Assembly (NCBI RefSeq): GCF_947500075.1
Contig: NZ_CANMQS010000008.1
Span: 1 to 64,000 of the forward strand
Reading direction: 5' to 3'
Source of the DNA: an uncultured Sulfitobacter sp.
GTDB taxonomy: Bacteria; Pseudomonadota; Alphaproteobacteria; Rhodobacterales; Rhodobacteraceae
DNA: 64,000 bases
How positions within the stretch are numbered: the stretch's first letter is position 1; each line of letters starts with the position of its first letter. Below the pieces are notes generated by a model. It was not told where the DNA came from. It made no database searches and saw only the letters and a list, made by a program, of their open reading frames with translations. Positions 27,896-37,249 of the stretch are shown piece after piece. Made by a program: the position numbers and the translations under genes.

Positions 27896-29586
27896 GCTGC
27901 TTCCTCCACCTCTGCCACCGCCCGTTCGAGCGTCACGGTAAACTGCGCGCCGCCCTGCGGCAGATTGCTGCCTTTGATCTGACCGCCAAAGCTCTGCACG
28001 ATGCCATAGCTGATCGACAGACCCAATCCCATGCCGCCCGTCTCTCCCACGGTTTTTGTCGTGTAGAAGGGGTCAAACACCTTGTCCGGCATCTCAATAC
28101 CCGGCCCGGTGTCTTCGATCCGCACCGCGACGCTGTCGGTCTCCTCAACCGTGACAGACAGGTGTTTGTGGGTGCTGGAGGCCATCGCATCAACCGCGTT
28201 GGTGATCAGGTTCACAAACACCTGCCCCAGCCGCACTTCGCCGCCCTGTACCCAGACGTCATGGCCGGGTGGCACATAGCGCAGCGTCACCCCTGCCTCT
28301 GCCATGCGTCCCTTGGTCAGATCGAATGTCGCAGCCAGCACTGCCCCCAATTCGACCCGTTCCTGCGGCCCGGTTTCCTGCCGCGCAAAGGCCCGCAGGT
28401 TCTGGATGATCCGCCCCATCCGCCGCGCCATGTCAGAAATGCGCGTCAGGTTTTCTTCCGCCCGCTCCGGTTTGCCCCGCGCCATGAATTCAACTGCGTT
28501 TTCCGCAAAGGACCGGATGGCCATCAACGGCTGGTTCAACTCATGGCTGATGCCCGCAGACATCTGCCCCAGCGCGCTCAGCTTGCCGGCCTGCACCAGA
28601 TCATCCTGCGCCCGTCTGAGTGCGGCGGTCCGTTCTGCCACCCGCGCTTCCAACTGCTGGTTCGCCTCCGCCAGCGCGCGCCGCCTTTCGGACGCCAGAA
28701 ACAACAGCGACCCGAATGCCAGACACAGGGCCGCCACCGCCGCCGCCTGCGCCCAGGCAAAAGCGCGCGCCTGCGTGACATCCAGCAACACCTCACCCAT
28801 CATGCCAATCACCGGCAGATCCTGCGTCAGATGCAGCCCCTCGCGTGGCAGATAAGGCCCCCACCCGACGGTCCAGATCTCATGACCCCCGATGCGTGTG
28901 ATCCTGAAGGACGGTTCCTGCCCATCAGGCGGACGCAGCCCCGGATCCCCGACCGGGCGCTGCCACAACAGGATCTCCGACCGGTTGGAGATATAGACCA
29001 CACCGTTGAGATCAGTGAAGAACGCCGGCGGATTGGTGCCGCGCCAATTGTAGTCAATGCCATTCAGGTCCGTGACCACCACAACCGCACCCTGCACCCG
29101 GCCATCAGGTCCAAACATCGGGGCGGCGTGGTAAAATGCGCGCTCTGTCAATGGCATGGCAGGCCCGTGTCCCCAGCCAAGCGCACCACGCAGCGCCCGC
29201 CTGACATGCGGTTGCGCGCTCAGATCCCGAGGCGGCGCATCCTGTGCCGCCGCACGTATCCGGCCTGCACTGTCCAGCACCAGCACATCCAGCGTTGCGG
29301 ATTTATCCGCCACTTCCAGCAACAGATCGCGCGTGTCCTCAGCCGAAGCACCATGAAGAGCCGCAACAACACCGGGATGATCGGCCATGGTGACGGCCAG
29401 ATCCCGGTAGCGTTGCAATTGCCCCACCAGCCGGTCGCCTGCCAGCGCCAGATCCGCCTCTCCCCGCGCCTCCAGCTGGTCGAGCGCCTGATTGAAGCCA
29501 TAGCGCCAGACCCCGCCCGACAGGGCCAGGACCACGGCAAGAAACGCCGTCACCACGGCAAGTCGCTGAACCAATCCACCTCTCAT
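27892..29586 (-). CDS. dctB: DctB-like sensor histidine kinase
   Basis: H-box LSALGQMSAGISHELNQPLMAIRSFAENA; N-box VFVNLITNAVDAM; G-box GLGLSISYGIV; overlaps dctD. Start uncertain. Confidence 0.9.
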   Translation of the reverse strand: MRGGLVQRLAVVTAFLAVVLALSGGVWRYGFNQALDQLEARGEADLALAGDRLVGQLQRYRDLAVTMADHPGVVAALHGASAEDTRDLLLEVADKSATLDVLVLDSAGRIRAAAQDAPPRDLSAQPHVRRALRGALGWGHGPAMPLTERAFYHAAPMFGPDGRVQGAVVVVTDLNGIDYNWRGTNPPAFFTDLNGVVYISNRSEILLWQRPVGDPGLRPPDGQEPSFRITRIGGHEIWTVGWGPYLPREGLHLTQDLPVIGMMGEVLLDVTQARAFAWAQAAAVAALCLAFGSLLFLASERRRALAEANQQLEARVAERTAALRRAQDDLVQAGKLSALGQMSAGISHELNQPLMAIRSFAENAVEFMARGKPERAEENLTRISDMARRMGRIIQNLRAFARQETGPQERVELGAVLAATFDLTKGRMAEAGVTLRYVPPGHDVWVQGGEVRLGQVFVNLITNAVDAMASSTHKHLSVTVEETDSVAVRIEDTGPGIEMPDKVFDPFYTTKTVGETGGMGLGLSISYGIVQSFGGQIKGSNLPQGGAQFTVTLERAVAEVEEAA

Positions 29587-29644
29587 CGTGCCAAACTGCA
29601 CGACCCCTCTTGCAAAGGCCAGCGCCAGTTGATCCTGTTGGCCC

Positions 29645-30826
29645 ATGGAAACGCTGCATCTTTCGCCCCAGGACCCCGATTTCGTCCAGAACCCCTATCC
29701 CGCCTATGACGCGGCCCGCGCCCGTGGTCCCGTGCTGTTCTGGGCGGACTGTGGCATGGCCGCCGCCTTTGACGCAGCCACGGTGAATGCACTGCTGCGG
29801 GACCGGCGGCTGGGCCGGGAGAAGCCTGCGGCCCTGCAAACCCCGTACCCCGCCCATCTGTCCGATTGGGCCCTGGCCGAAACCCACTCCATGCTGGATA
29901 TGGAACCGCCCCGCCACACCCGCCTGCGCGGCCTTGTCCTGCGGGCTTTCACGTCGCGCCGCATTGCGGGCCTGTCGGGTGACATTACCGAGGTCTGTGC
30001 CGATCTGCTGGACACTCGGCGCGATGGCCCCTTCGACCTGATCCCCGCCTATTGCACCCAGGTCCCCGTGCGCATCATCGCCCGCCTGTTGGGCGTGCCC
30101 GAAGAGATGTCAGGGGACCTGCTGCGCTGGTCCCGCGATATGGTGGCAATGTATCAAGCAGGCCGGGACCGCACCACTGAGGACCGCGCCAACACCGCCG
30201 CTGCCGAATTCATCGCCTTCCTGCGCAGCTACATCGACAAACGCCGCTCTGATCCCCGCGACGATCTGATCACCCAGCTGATCGCCGCAGAGGAAGAGGG
30301 CGAAAAGCTCACCCCTGATGAGCTGATCGGCACCTGCATCCTGCTGCTGAATGCAGGACATGAAGCGACAGTGCACAGCATCGGCAACGGCGTGAAATGC
30401 CTGCTGGAACAGGGCACAGCGCTCAGCGCCCTTGCACCGGAACGGATCGCTGGCACCGTTGAGGAAATCCTGCGCTACGACGCGCCCCTGCACATGTTCA
30501 CACGCATTGCCTATGAGGACATCAACATCGGGCCGCACAGCCTTGAAAAAGGGCAGGAAATCGCCCTGATCCTCGGCGCGGCCAACCGCGACCCCGCGCT
30601 GTTCGAAGACCCGAACACCTTCAACCCGAACCGCGCGATCAAACCCAACACCACCTTCGGCGCAGGCCTGCATTTCTGCGTCGGGGCGCCCTTGGCCCGG
30701 CTGGAATTGCAAATCGCCCTGCCCGCCTTGTTTGCAGCATATCCCGACCTGCACCTGACGGAACCGCCGCGTTACGCCAACAGCTACCATTTCCACAAAC
30801 TCGACCGCCTGATGGTCACACCGTGA
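29645..30826 (+). CDS. Cytochrome P450
   Basis: I-helix LLNAGHEAT, K-helix EEILRY, heme loop FGAGLHFCVGAPLARLEL. Confidence 0.96.
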   Translation: METLHLSPQDPDFVQNPYPAYDAARARGPVLFWADCGMAAAFDAATVNALLRDRRLGREKPAALQTPYPAHLSDWALAETHSMLDMEPPRHTRLRGLVLRAFTSRRIAGLSGDITEVCADLLDTRRDGPFDLIPAYCTQVPVRIIARLLGVPEEMSGDLLRWSRDMVAMYQAGRDRTTEDRANTAAAEFIAFLRSYIDKRRSDPRDDLITQLIAAEEEGEKLTPDELIGTCILLLNAGHEATVHSIGNGVKCLLEQGTALSALAPERIAGTVEEILRYDAPLHMFTRIAYEDINIGPHSLEKGQEIALILGAANRDPALFEDPNTFNPNRAIKPNTTFGAGLHFCVGAPLARLELQIALPALFAAYPDLHLTEPPRYANSYHFHKLDRLMVTP

Positions 30827-30897
30827 GTCTTGGCCGTGTCAAGGATCGCAAAGCGACCGGGCTTGCCCGGCTTGTCCTTTACACGGTCACGACTCAC
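30823..30897. repeat. Branched inverted-repeat element overlapping the P450 stop codon
   Basis: Nested stems gtgagtc/gactcac, ccgtgt/acacgg, aagga/tcctt enclosing hairpins tcgc-aaa-gcga and ccgggc-tt-gcccgg. Confidence 0.75.
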
Positions 30898-31059
30898 ATC
30901 ACCCTCGGACAGGCGCATTCAGGGCAAACCTGTCCCTGAATCGCTTCTCAGCACGGGCATTCGCCCTCAGCACACACAGACCTTCCGCCGCGAAGGGCTC
31001 ACGCAAGCCACAAACGCCAAACATGTCATCGCGCCCTCAGGCGCGGCCTTCGGATCACG

Positions 31060-31521
31060 TCAAAGCGGCAGCGCCACGGTCGACTTGATCTCCTCCATCG
31101 ACAGCAGGGCTGTCACATTATGCACCCGCACCTCTGAAATCAGCGCCTGATAGAAGGCATCATAGGCCCGTGCATTCTGCACCCGCACTTTGAGGATGTA
31201 GTCAATATCCCCTGCCAGCCGGTGCGCCTCCTGCACCTCGGGCCTGTCCTTCAAGGCTTTCAAGAACGCCTGCTGCCAGGCCGCTTCATGGGACGACGTG
31301 CGGATCAACACGAAGAAACATGCTTCAAATCCAAGCGCTTCGGCGTCCAGCACCACGGTCTGCTGACCAATCACCCCGCCTTCGCGCAGCTTGCGAATCC
31401 GGTTCCACACCGGCGTCTTGGAAGACCCCACCGCGCGGGCAATATCGTCCAGAGACTGGCTGGCATCGCGCTGGAGCTCTCTCAGGATTTTCCGATCTGT
31501 TTCATCTATCCGGACTGACAT
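31060..31521 (-). CDS. Lrp/AsnC family transcriptional regulator
   Basis: MSVRIDETDRKILRELQRDASQSLDDIARAVGSSKTPVWNRIRKLREGGVI. Confidence 0.95.
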   Translation of the reverse strand: MSVRIDETDRKILRELQRDASQSLDDIARAVGSSKTPVWNRIRKLREGGVIGQQTVVLDAEALGFEACFFVLIRTSSHEAAWQQAFLKALKDRPEVQEAHRLAGDIDYILKVRVQNARAYDAFYQALISEVRVHNVTALLSMEEIKSTVALPL

Positions 31522-31665
31522 TCCAATATTCCTCTCAAGGGCGAATACCCGTTCCACTTTACCGCCGCATTGGAACACATGTCCTTATTGGCCAGCAGGT
31601 ATGGCGCTTAAATGGGAAAATTTCCTATATTGCAAGTCACGTTATGCGCAACCAAAGGCAGACCC

Positions 31666-33063
31666 ATGGATCATTTTCCCATCTTCCTGGCCACGGAAGG
31701 CCGCCGCATCGTCCTGTCGGGCGGTGGCGACGCTGCCCTGGCCAAGCTGCGCCTGCTGCTAAAAACCCGCGCACGGATCACCGTCTTTGCCGCTGACCCC
31801 GACGCCCAGATCATCACCTGGGCCGCCGAGGGGCGCCTGACCCTGCACAAACGCGCCATGGAGCCCGGCGACATCCTCTGCGCGGCCCTGTTCTATGCCG
31901 CGGACGAAGACACCGCCGAAGACAAACGCACCGCTGCCATCGCCCGTCGCGAAGGCGCCCTTGTCAATGTGGTCGACAACCTTGGCGACAGTGAATTCAT
32001 CACCCCCGCCATTGTCGACCGTGACCCCGTCACCGTGGCCATCGGCACCGAAGGCGCGGCCCCCGTGTTGGCCCGCGCCCTCAAAGCCGATCTGGAAGAA
32101 CGCCTGCCCACCACACTGGGCACTCTCGCCCGCATCGGCAAAGGCTTCCGCAAGATGGCCGAAGCCCTGCCCTTCGGCCGTCCCCGCCGCGACTTCTGGC
32201 GTGACTATTATTTCAACGCCGGCCCCAAGGCGATGAGCGCAGGCGAAGAGACAATCCCGGAAACGCTCAACGCCTTGCTGGACGATCACCTCACCCGCAA
32301 AGCCCGCGACGGTCACGTGGCTTTTGTCGGCGGCGGTCCCGGTGATCCGGAACTGTTGACCCTCAAGGCCCGCAAGGCGCTGGATGAAGCCGACGTGGTG
32401 ATCTATGACCGCCTGATCACCCCCGAAATCCTCGAACTCGCCCGCCGCGAAGCGCTGATGATCGATGTCGGCAAGGAAGGCTTCGGCCCCTCCACGCCCC
32501 AAGAGCATATCAACGCCCTTCTGGTCGAACACGCGGCATCCGGCGCGCAGGTCGTCCGCCTCAAATCCGGCGACGCCACTGTATTCGGCCGCCTCGACGA
32601 AGAAATCGACGCCGTGGACGCCCACCAGATCGGCTGGCACATCGTGCCCGGCATCACCTCCGCCTCCGCCGCCGTCGCCACCATCGGCCAAAGTCTCACC
32701 CGCCGGGGCCGCAACGCCTCCGTGCGCTTCCTGACAGGTCACGACATGAAAGGCTTCGCCGATCACGACTGGTCGGCGCTGGCCCGCCCCAATGAGGTCG
32801 CCGCGATCTATATGGGCAAGAAGTCCGCGCGTTTCGTGCAAGGTCGCCTGCTGATGCACGGTGCGGATCGCAGCACACCTGTCACGATCATCGAAAACGC
32901 CTCCCGCGCGGATCAGCGCATCCTTTCCACCAGTCTTGCGCGCCTGCCGGACGATCTGGCTGCCGCCGCCCTCTCCGGCCCGGCCCTGACCTTCCTCGGC
33001 CTCGCCCCGCGCGCCGCCCTCGCCGCCGCCCCTGAACTGCCATCCCTGAAGGAGGCCCTGTGA
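31666..33063 (+). CDS. cysG: Siroheme synthase (uroporphyrinogen-III methyltransferase/precorrin-2 dehydrogenase fusion)
   Basis: N-terminus VLSGGGDAALAKLRLLLK; C-terminus VAFVGGGPGDPELLTLKARKALDEADVVIYDRL. Confidence 0.95.
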   Translation: MDHFPIFLATEGRRIVLSGGGDAALAKLRLLLKTRARITVFAADPDAQIITWAAEGRLTLHKRAMEPGDILCAALFYAADEDTAEDKRTAAIARREGALVNVVDNLGDSEFITPAIVDRDPVTVAIGTEGAAPVLARALKADLEERLPTTLGTLARIGKGFRKMAEALPFGRPRRDFWRDYYFNAGPKAMSAGEETIPETLNALLDDHLTRKARDGHVAFVGGGPGDPELLTLKARKALDEADVVIYDRLITPEILELARREALMIDVGKEGFGPSTPQEHINALLVEHAASGAQVVRLKSGDATVFGRLDEEIDAVDAHQIGWHIVPGITSASAAVATIGQSLTRRGRNASVRFLTGHDMKGFADHDWSALARPNEVAAIYMGKKSARFVQGRLLMHGADRSTPVTIIENASRADQRILSTSLARLPDDLAAAALSGPALTFLGLAPRAALAAAPELPSLKEAL

Positions 33064-33374
33064 TGTCCAAACCGTTCTCACCCAAAGTTGTCACCGCCAA
33101 CGCATTGCTCGAAGGCGACGTGATCTACCTCACCGAAGCAGGCTGGTCCCGCGATCTGAAAGACGCCGAAGTCCTCACCGATGAAGCCCACGCCGACCTG
33201 CGCCTAATCGAAGCCTCCGCCCAGACCGGCCATGTCGTGGGGGTCTACCTCGCCGATGTCGACATCGAAGACGGCACCCCGGTCCCCACCCATTTCCGTG
33301 AGGATTTCCGCGCAACCGGCCCCTCCAACTACGCCCACGGCAAACAAGAACGCGCCAAGCAGGAGCAATTCTGA
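33060..33374 (+). CDS. DUF2849 domain protein
   Basis: ~100 aa ORF between cysG and cysI with overlapping starts/stops; conserved position in alphaproteobacterial cys operons. Confidence 0.85.
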   Translation: MMSKPFSPKVVTANALLEGDVIYLTEAGWSRDLKDAEVLTDEAHADLRLIEASAQTGHVVGVYLADVDIEDGTPVPTHFREDFRATGPSNYAHGKQERAKQEQF

Positions 33375-35038
33375 TGTACCATTACACCGATTTCGACGCC
33401 GCCTTCCTGAAAGAACGCAACGCCCAATTCCGCGCGCAGGTCGAACGCCGCATCGACGGATCGCTCACCGAGGACGAATTCAAACCCCTCCGCCTGATGA
33501 ACGGCCTCTATCTGCAACTGCACGCCTACATGCTGCGCGTGGCCATCCCCTACGGCACGCTCAACAGCGCCCAGATGGAGCAATTGGCGATGATCGCGGA
33601 CAAATGGGACAAGGGCTATGGCCATTTCACAACGCGCCAGAACATCCAGTACAACTGGCCCGAGTTGCGCGACGTGCCCGACATGCTGGACGCGCTGGCA
33701 GAGGTGAACATGCACGCCATCCAGACTTCCGGCAACACGATCCGCAACGTCACAGCCGACCATTTCGCCGGAGCCGCGGCGGACGAAATCGCCGATCCAC
33801 GCCCCGTGGCCGAACTCATCCGCCAATGGTCCACCGACCACCCGGAATTCCAGTTCCTGCCGCGCAAGTTCAAGGTCGCTGTCAGCGGATCGCCCCACGA
33901 CCGTGCGGTGATCAAAGCCCACGACATCGGCCTGCAAATCGTCGAACAGGACGGCACACGCGGCTACCGCGTGATCGTTGGCGGTGGTTTGGGCCGCACG
34001 CCGATGATCGGCAAGACCCTCTATGATTTTGTCGCCGACGCAGACCTGATGCCCACGCTGGAAGCCATCGTCTCTGTCTACAACCTGCTGGGCCGCCGTG
34101 ACAACAAATACAAGGCGCGCATCAAGATCACCGTGCATGAAAACGGCATCGAGGATATCCGCGCCCGCGTTGACGCCCGTTACAAGCTCATCCGCCCCCA
34201 CTTCGGCGGCGTGGATCAGCAGATGCTGGCCCGCATCACGTCGGACTTCGCCAAACCCCAGTTCAAAACCGCCCCGGAAACCGCCTACCACCAGGCGCGT
34301 CAGCACGACCCTGCGTTCCGCAGCTGGTCAGACACGAACCTCGCGGAACATGCCGCGCCCGGTTACGCCATTGTCTCGATTTCCCTGAAAGCACACGGCA
34401 AGACACCGGGCGACGCCTCTTCACGCCAGATGCGGATCATGGCAGGCCTCGCCAAACGCTACGGCCATGATGAGCTGCGCATCAGCCATGAGCAAAACGT
34501 GATCCTGCCCCATGTCCACAAAGAGGACCTCCCCTCCATCTACGCAGCCCTCAAAGCCGCAGGCCTCGGCACGGCCAACATCGGGTTGATCTCAGACATC
34601 ATCGCCTGCCCCGGCATGGATTACTGCGCGCTGGCCACCGCCCGCTCCATCCCCATCGCACAGGAGATCGCCACCCATTTCGACGCGCTCAAGCTGGAAC
34701 ACGACATCGGCCCGCTGAAGATCAAGATATCCGGCTGCATCAACGCATGTGGCCATCATCACGTGGGCCACATCGGCATCCTCGGCCTCGACCGCGCAGG
34801 CGTGGAAAACTACCAGATCACCCTGGGAGGCGACGGAACCGAAGACGCGACCATCGGCGAACGCGCAGGCCCCGGTTTCGCCGCAGACGACATCATTCCG
34901 GCCGTCGAACGCCTTGTCATGGCCTATCTCGACCTGCGCAATGACCCCGGAGAGACCTTCCTGCAAACCTACCGCCGCCTCGGTCTCGCCCCTTTCAAAT
35001 CCGCCCTCTACCCCGAAGCGCAAGCCAATGCTGCCTGA
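33374..35038 (+). CDS. cysI: Nitrite/sulfite reductase, siroheme-dependent (CysI-type)
   Basis: GHFTTRQNIQYNWP; siroheme/4Fe-4S signatures CPGMDYCALA and KISGCINACGHHHVGHIGILG. Confidence 0.95.
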   Translation: MYHYTDFDAAFLKERNAQFRAQVERRIDGSLTEDEFKPLRLMNGLYLQLHAYMLRVAIPYGTLNSAQMEQLAMIADKWDKGYGHFTTRQNIQYNWPELRDVPDMLDALAEVNMHAIQTSGNTIRNVTADHFAGAAADEIADPRPVAELIRQWSTDHPEFQFLPRKFKVAVSGSPHDRAVIKAHDIGLQIVEQDGTRGYRVIVGGGLGRTPMIGKTLYDFVADADLMPTLEAIVSVYNLLGRRDNKYKARIKITVHENGIEDIRARVDARYKLIRPHFGGVDQQMLARITSDFAKPQFKTAPETAYHQARQHDPAFRSWSDTNLAEHAAPGYAIVSISLKAHGKTPGDASSRQMRIMAGLAKRYGHDELRISHEQNVILPHVHKEDLPSIYAALKAAGLGTANIGLISDIIACPGMDYCALATARSIPIAQEIATHFDALKLEHDIGPLKIKISGCINACGHHHVGHIGILGLDRAGVENYQITLGGDGTEDATIGERAGPGFAADDIIPAVERLVMAYLDLRNDPGETFLQTYRRLGLAPFKSALYPEAQANAA

Positions 35039-35822
35039 ACGCCACACGCCCCTTCCAAATGGTTCAAAAGACCTCCCCGAAGGGCCGGTCAGCCATCAGG
35101 CGCTGTCCCGTCAGGTCACAAAGCTGAACACGGAGCTGCGCCACCACGCCGCCACCGATGTGCTCCGTGCCGCCCTCACAACCGTCCCACGCCTCACGCT
35201 GGTCTCCAGCTTTGGCGCGGAATCGGTGGTGTTGCTGCATCTGACGTCGATGGTGGACAAAGACCTGCCGGTCCTCTTTATCGACACCGAACTGCTGTTT
35301 GCCGAAACCCTCGTCTACCAACAGGAACTGACCGAACGACTGGGCCTGCGCAACGTAACCATCCTGCGCAGCGGCAACATCGCGCAAACGGACCCGGACA
35401 CCACACTCCACCAACGCGACCCCGACGCCTGTTGCGCCTTGCGCAAGACCCAGCCTCTGCAAACAGCGCTCCATGGCTTTGACGGCTGGATCACCGGGCG
35501 CAAGCGCTTTCAATCCGGCAGCCGGGCCGCGCTTGCGCACTTTGAAACCGAAGAGCGCGGCGATGAGGCGCGCCCCCGGATCAAGGTCAACCCGCTTGCC
35601 TATTGGAGCGCGCAGGACGTGCAGGACTACATGGCCGAAAACCGCCTGCCACGGCATCCGCTGGTGGGCAAAGGCTATCCCTCCATCGGCTGCATGCCCT
35701 GCACCTCCCCGGTCAAACCGGGTGAAGATCCCCGTGCAGGCCGTTGGCGCAACACCAAAAAAGACGAATGCGGCATCCATTTCGAGAATGGAAAAATGAT
35801 CCGTTCAGGAGCACTGACATGA
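35028..35822 (+). CDS. cysH: Phosphoadenylyl/adenylyl-sulfate reductase
   Basis: VSSFGAESVVLLHL, VLFIDTELLFAETL, CCALRKTQPL, GCMPCTSPVKPGEDPRAGRW; ATG overlaps the cysI stop. Confidence 0.93.
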   Translation: MLPERHTPLPNGSKDLPEGPVSHQALSRQVTKLNTELRHHAATDVLRAALTTVPRLTLVSSFGAESVVLLHLTSMVDKDLPVLFIDTELLFAETLVYQQELTERLGLRNVTILRSGNIAQTDPDTTLHQRDPDACCALRKTQPLQTALHGFDGWITGRKRFQSGSRAALAHFETEERGDEARPRIKVNPLAYWSAQDVQDYMAENRLPRHPLVGKGYPSIGCMPCTSPVKPGEDPRAGRWRNTKKDECGIHFENGKMIRSGALT

Positions 35823-36229
35823 CACAACTCATCACCGACACAGGCTTTGTCGCCGACGACTGGACCCACGGCTATTGCGAGGCGGGTGCCGCGAACGACT
35901 GCCGCGCGCTCGACCTGCCCTCGGACACCCAGCCCGAGGACATCAAGCTCAGCGAGGGGCTGGAAATGATCCGCATTGACTTTCCGACCTCCGCGGATGG
36001 GCGCGGTTTCACCATCGCCCGCGCCCTGCGCCTGCGGGGCTATGCAGGCCGCCTGCGCGCCAAGGGCCATGTGCTGGCCGATCAATATGCGATGGCGCGC
36101 CGTGCCGGGTTTGATGAGGTGGAGGTCAATGACGACATCGCCGCCCGCCAGCCCGCCGCGCAATGGCAGTTCCGCGCCAACTGGCAGGACCATGACTACC
36201 AAAACAGGTTGCGCGGCACGGTGGGCTGA
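35819..36229 (+). CDS. DUF934 domain protein
   Basis: ATGA overlap with cysH; IDFPTSADGRGFTIARALRLRGYAGRLRAKGHVLADQYAMARRAGFDEVE. Confidence 0.9.
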   Translation: MTQLITDTGFVADDWTHGYCEAGAANDCRALDLPSDTQPEDIKLSEGLEMIRIDFPTSADGRGFTIARALRLRGYAGRLRAKGHVLADQYAMARRAGFDEVEVNDDIAARQPAAQWQFRANWQDHDYQNRLRGTVG

Positions 36230-36317
36230 TCCCACCCGCTGCGACGCCAGCACAGATTGATTTTCCCTGAAACTTGACGTAAGGCTGAAACACAAGGATC
36301 GCTTGTGTACAAACGAT

Positions 36318-37160
36318 ATGACTGAGCTTACACCCGTGAACAAAACCGCCGCTACCCCCGCTTTGCCAGATGCGCAAATCGTGACATCCGTCAAACACTG
36401 GACGGATCGCCTGTTCTCCTTCCGTGTCACCCGCCCGGCCTCCCTGCGTTTCCGTTCCGGCGAATTCGTGATGATCGGCCTGATGGGCGACCCCCATCCT
36501 GAGACAGGCAAGCAAAAACCACTCCTGCGCGCCTATTCCATCGCCTCCCCCGCCTGGGATGAGGAACTGGAATTCTATTCCATCAAGGTGCAGGACGGCC
36601 CGCTGACCTCCAAACTCCAGCACATCGAGGTGGGGGATGAAATCATCCTGCGCCCCAAACCCGTAGGCACCCTGGTGCATGACGCGCTGCTGCCCGGCAA
36701 ACGGATCTGGTTTTTCGCCACAGGCACCGGCTTTGCGCCCTTCGCGTCGCTGTTGCGGGAGCCAGAAACCTATGAAAACTACGACGAAATCATCATGACC
36801 CACACCTGCCGTGATGTGGCGGAACTGGAATACGGTCGGCGGCTCATCGAAGACTTGAAAAAGGATGAGATGATGCTGGAACTGCTGGGGCAGGAAAACC
36901 TCGACAAGATCCGCTATTACCCCACCACCACCCGCGAAGAGAGCCCGAAGATGGGTCGTATCACCACACTGCTGGAGGACGGCACGCTGTTCAAGGATCT
37001 GGGCATTGACGGCATCAGCGCGGACACCGACCGCGCGATGATCTGCGGCTCGCTGGGGCTGAACACCGACCTCAAGCGGATCCTTGAATCCCACGGGCTT
37101 GAGGAAGGGGCAAATTCAGATCCCAAACACTTCGTCGTTGAGAAAGCCTTTGTCGGCTGA
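36318..37160 (+). CDS. fpr: Ferredoxin--NADP reductase
   Basis: RFRSGEFVMIGLMG, RAYSIASPAWDEELEFYSIKV, FATGTGFAPFASLLREPETYE. Confidence 0.94.
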   Translation: MTELTPVNKTAATPALPDAQIVTSVKHWTDRLFSFRVTRPASLRFRSGEFVMIGLMGDPHPETGKQKPLLRAYSIASPAWDEELEFYSIKVQDGPLTSKLQHIEVGDEIILRPKPVGTLVHDALLPGKRIWFFATGTGFAPFASLLREPETYENYDEIIMTHTCRDVAELEYGRRLIEDLKKDEMMLELLGQENLDKIRYYPTTTREESPKMGRITTLLEDGTLFKDLGIDGISADTDRAMICGSLGLNTDLKRILESHGLEEGANSDPKHFVVEKAFVG

Positions 37161-37186
37161 CCTGGAAGACCTCCGGCACCACAATA

Positions 37187-37222
37187 AAAAGGCCGCGCCC
37201 CCTGTGGGACGCGGCCTTTTCA
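37187..37222. terminator. Bidirectional rho-independent terminator
   Basis: aaaaaggccgcg-ccccctgtggga-cgcggccttttc. Confidence 0.85.
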
Positions 37223-37249
37223 TTCTGTCTTCATGGTCATCCTTGCGGA

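Noticed and set aside
27793-29709. 638-aa + strand ORF opposite dctB/dctD
   Set aside because: Shadow ORF (Arg/Pro/His-rich) of a clear histidine kinase; no recognisable domain.
31759-33081. 440-aa minus-strand Gly-rich ORF opposite cysG
   Set aside because: Shadow frame of cysG; composition (G/A/D/V) typical of reverse-frame ORFs in GC-rich genes.
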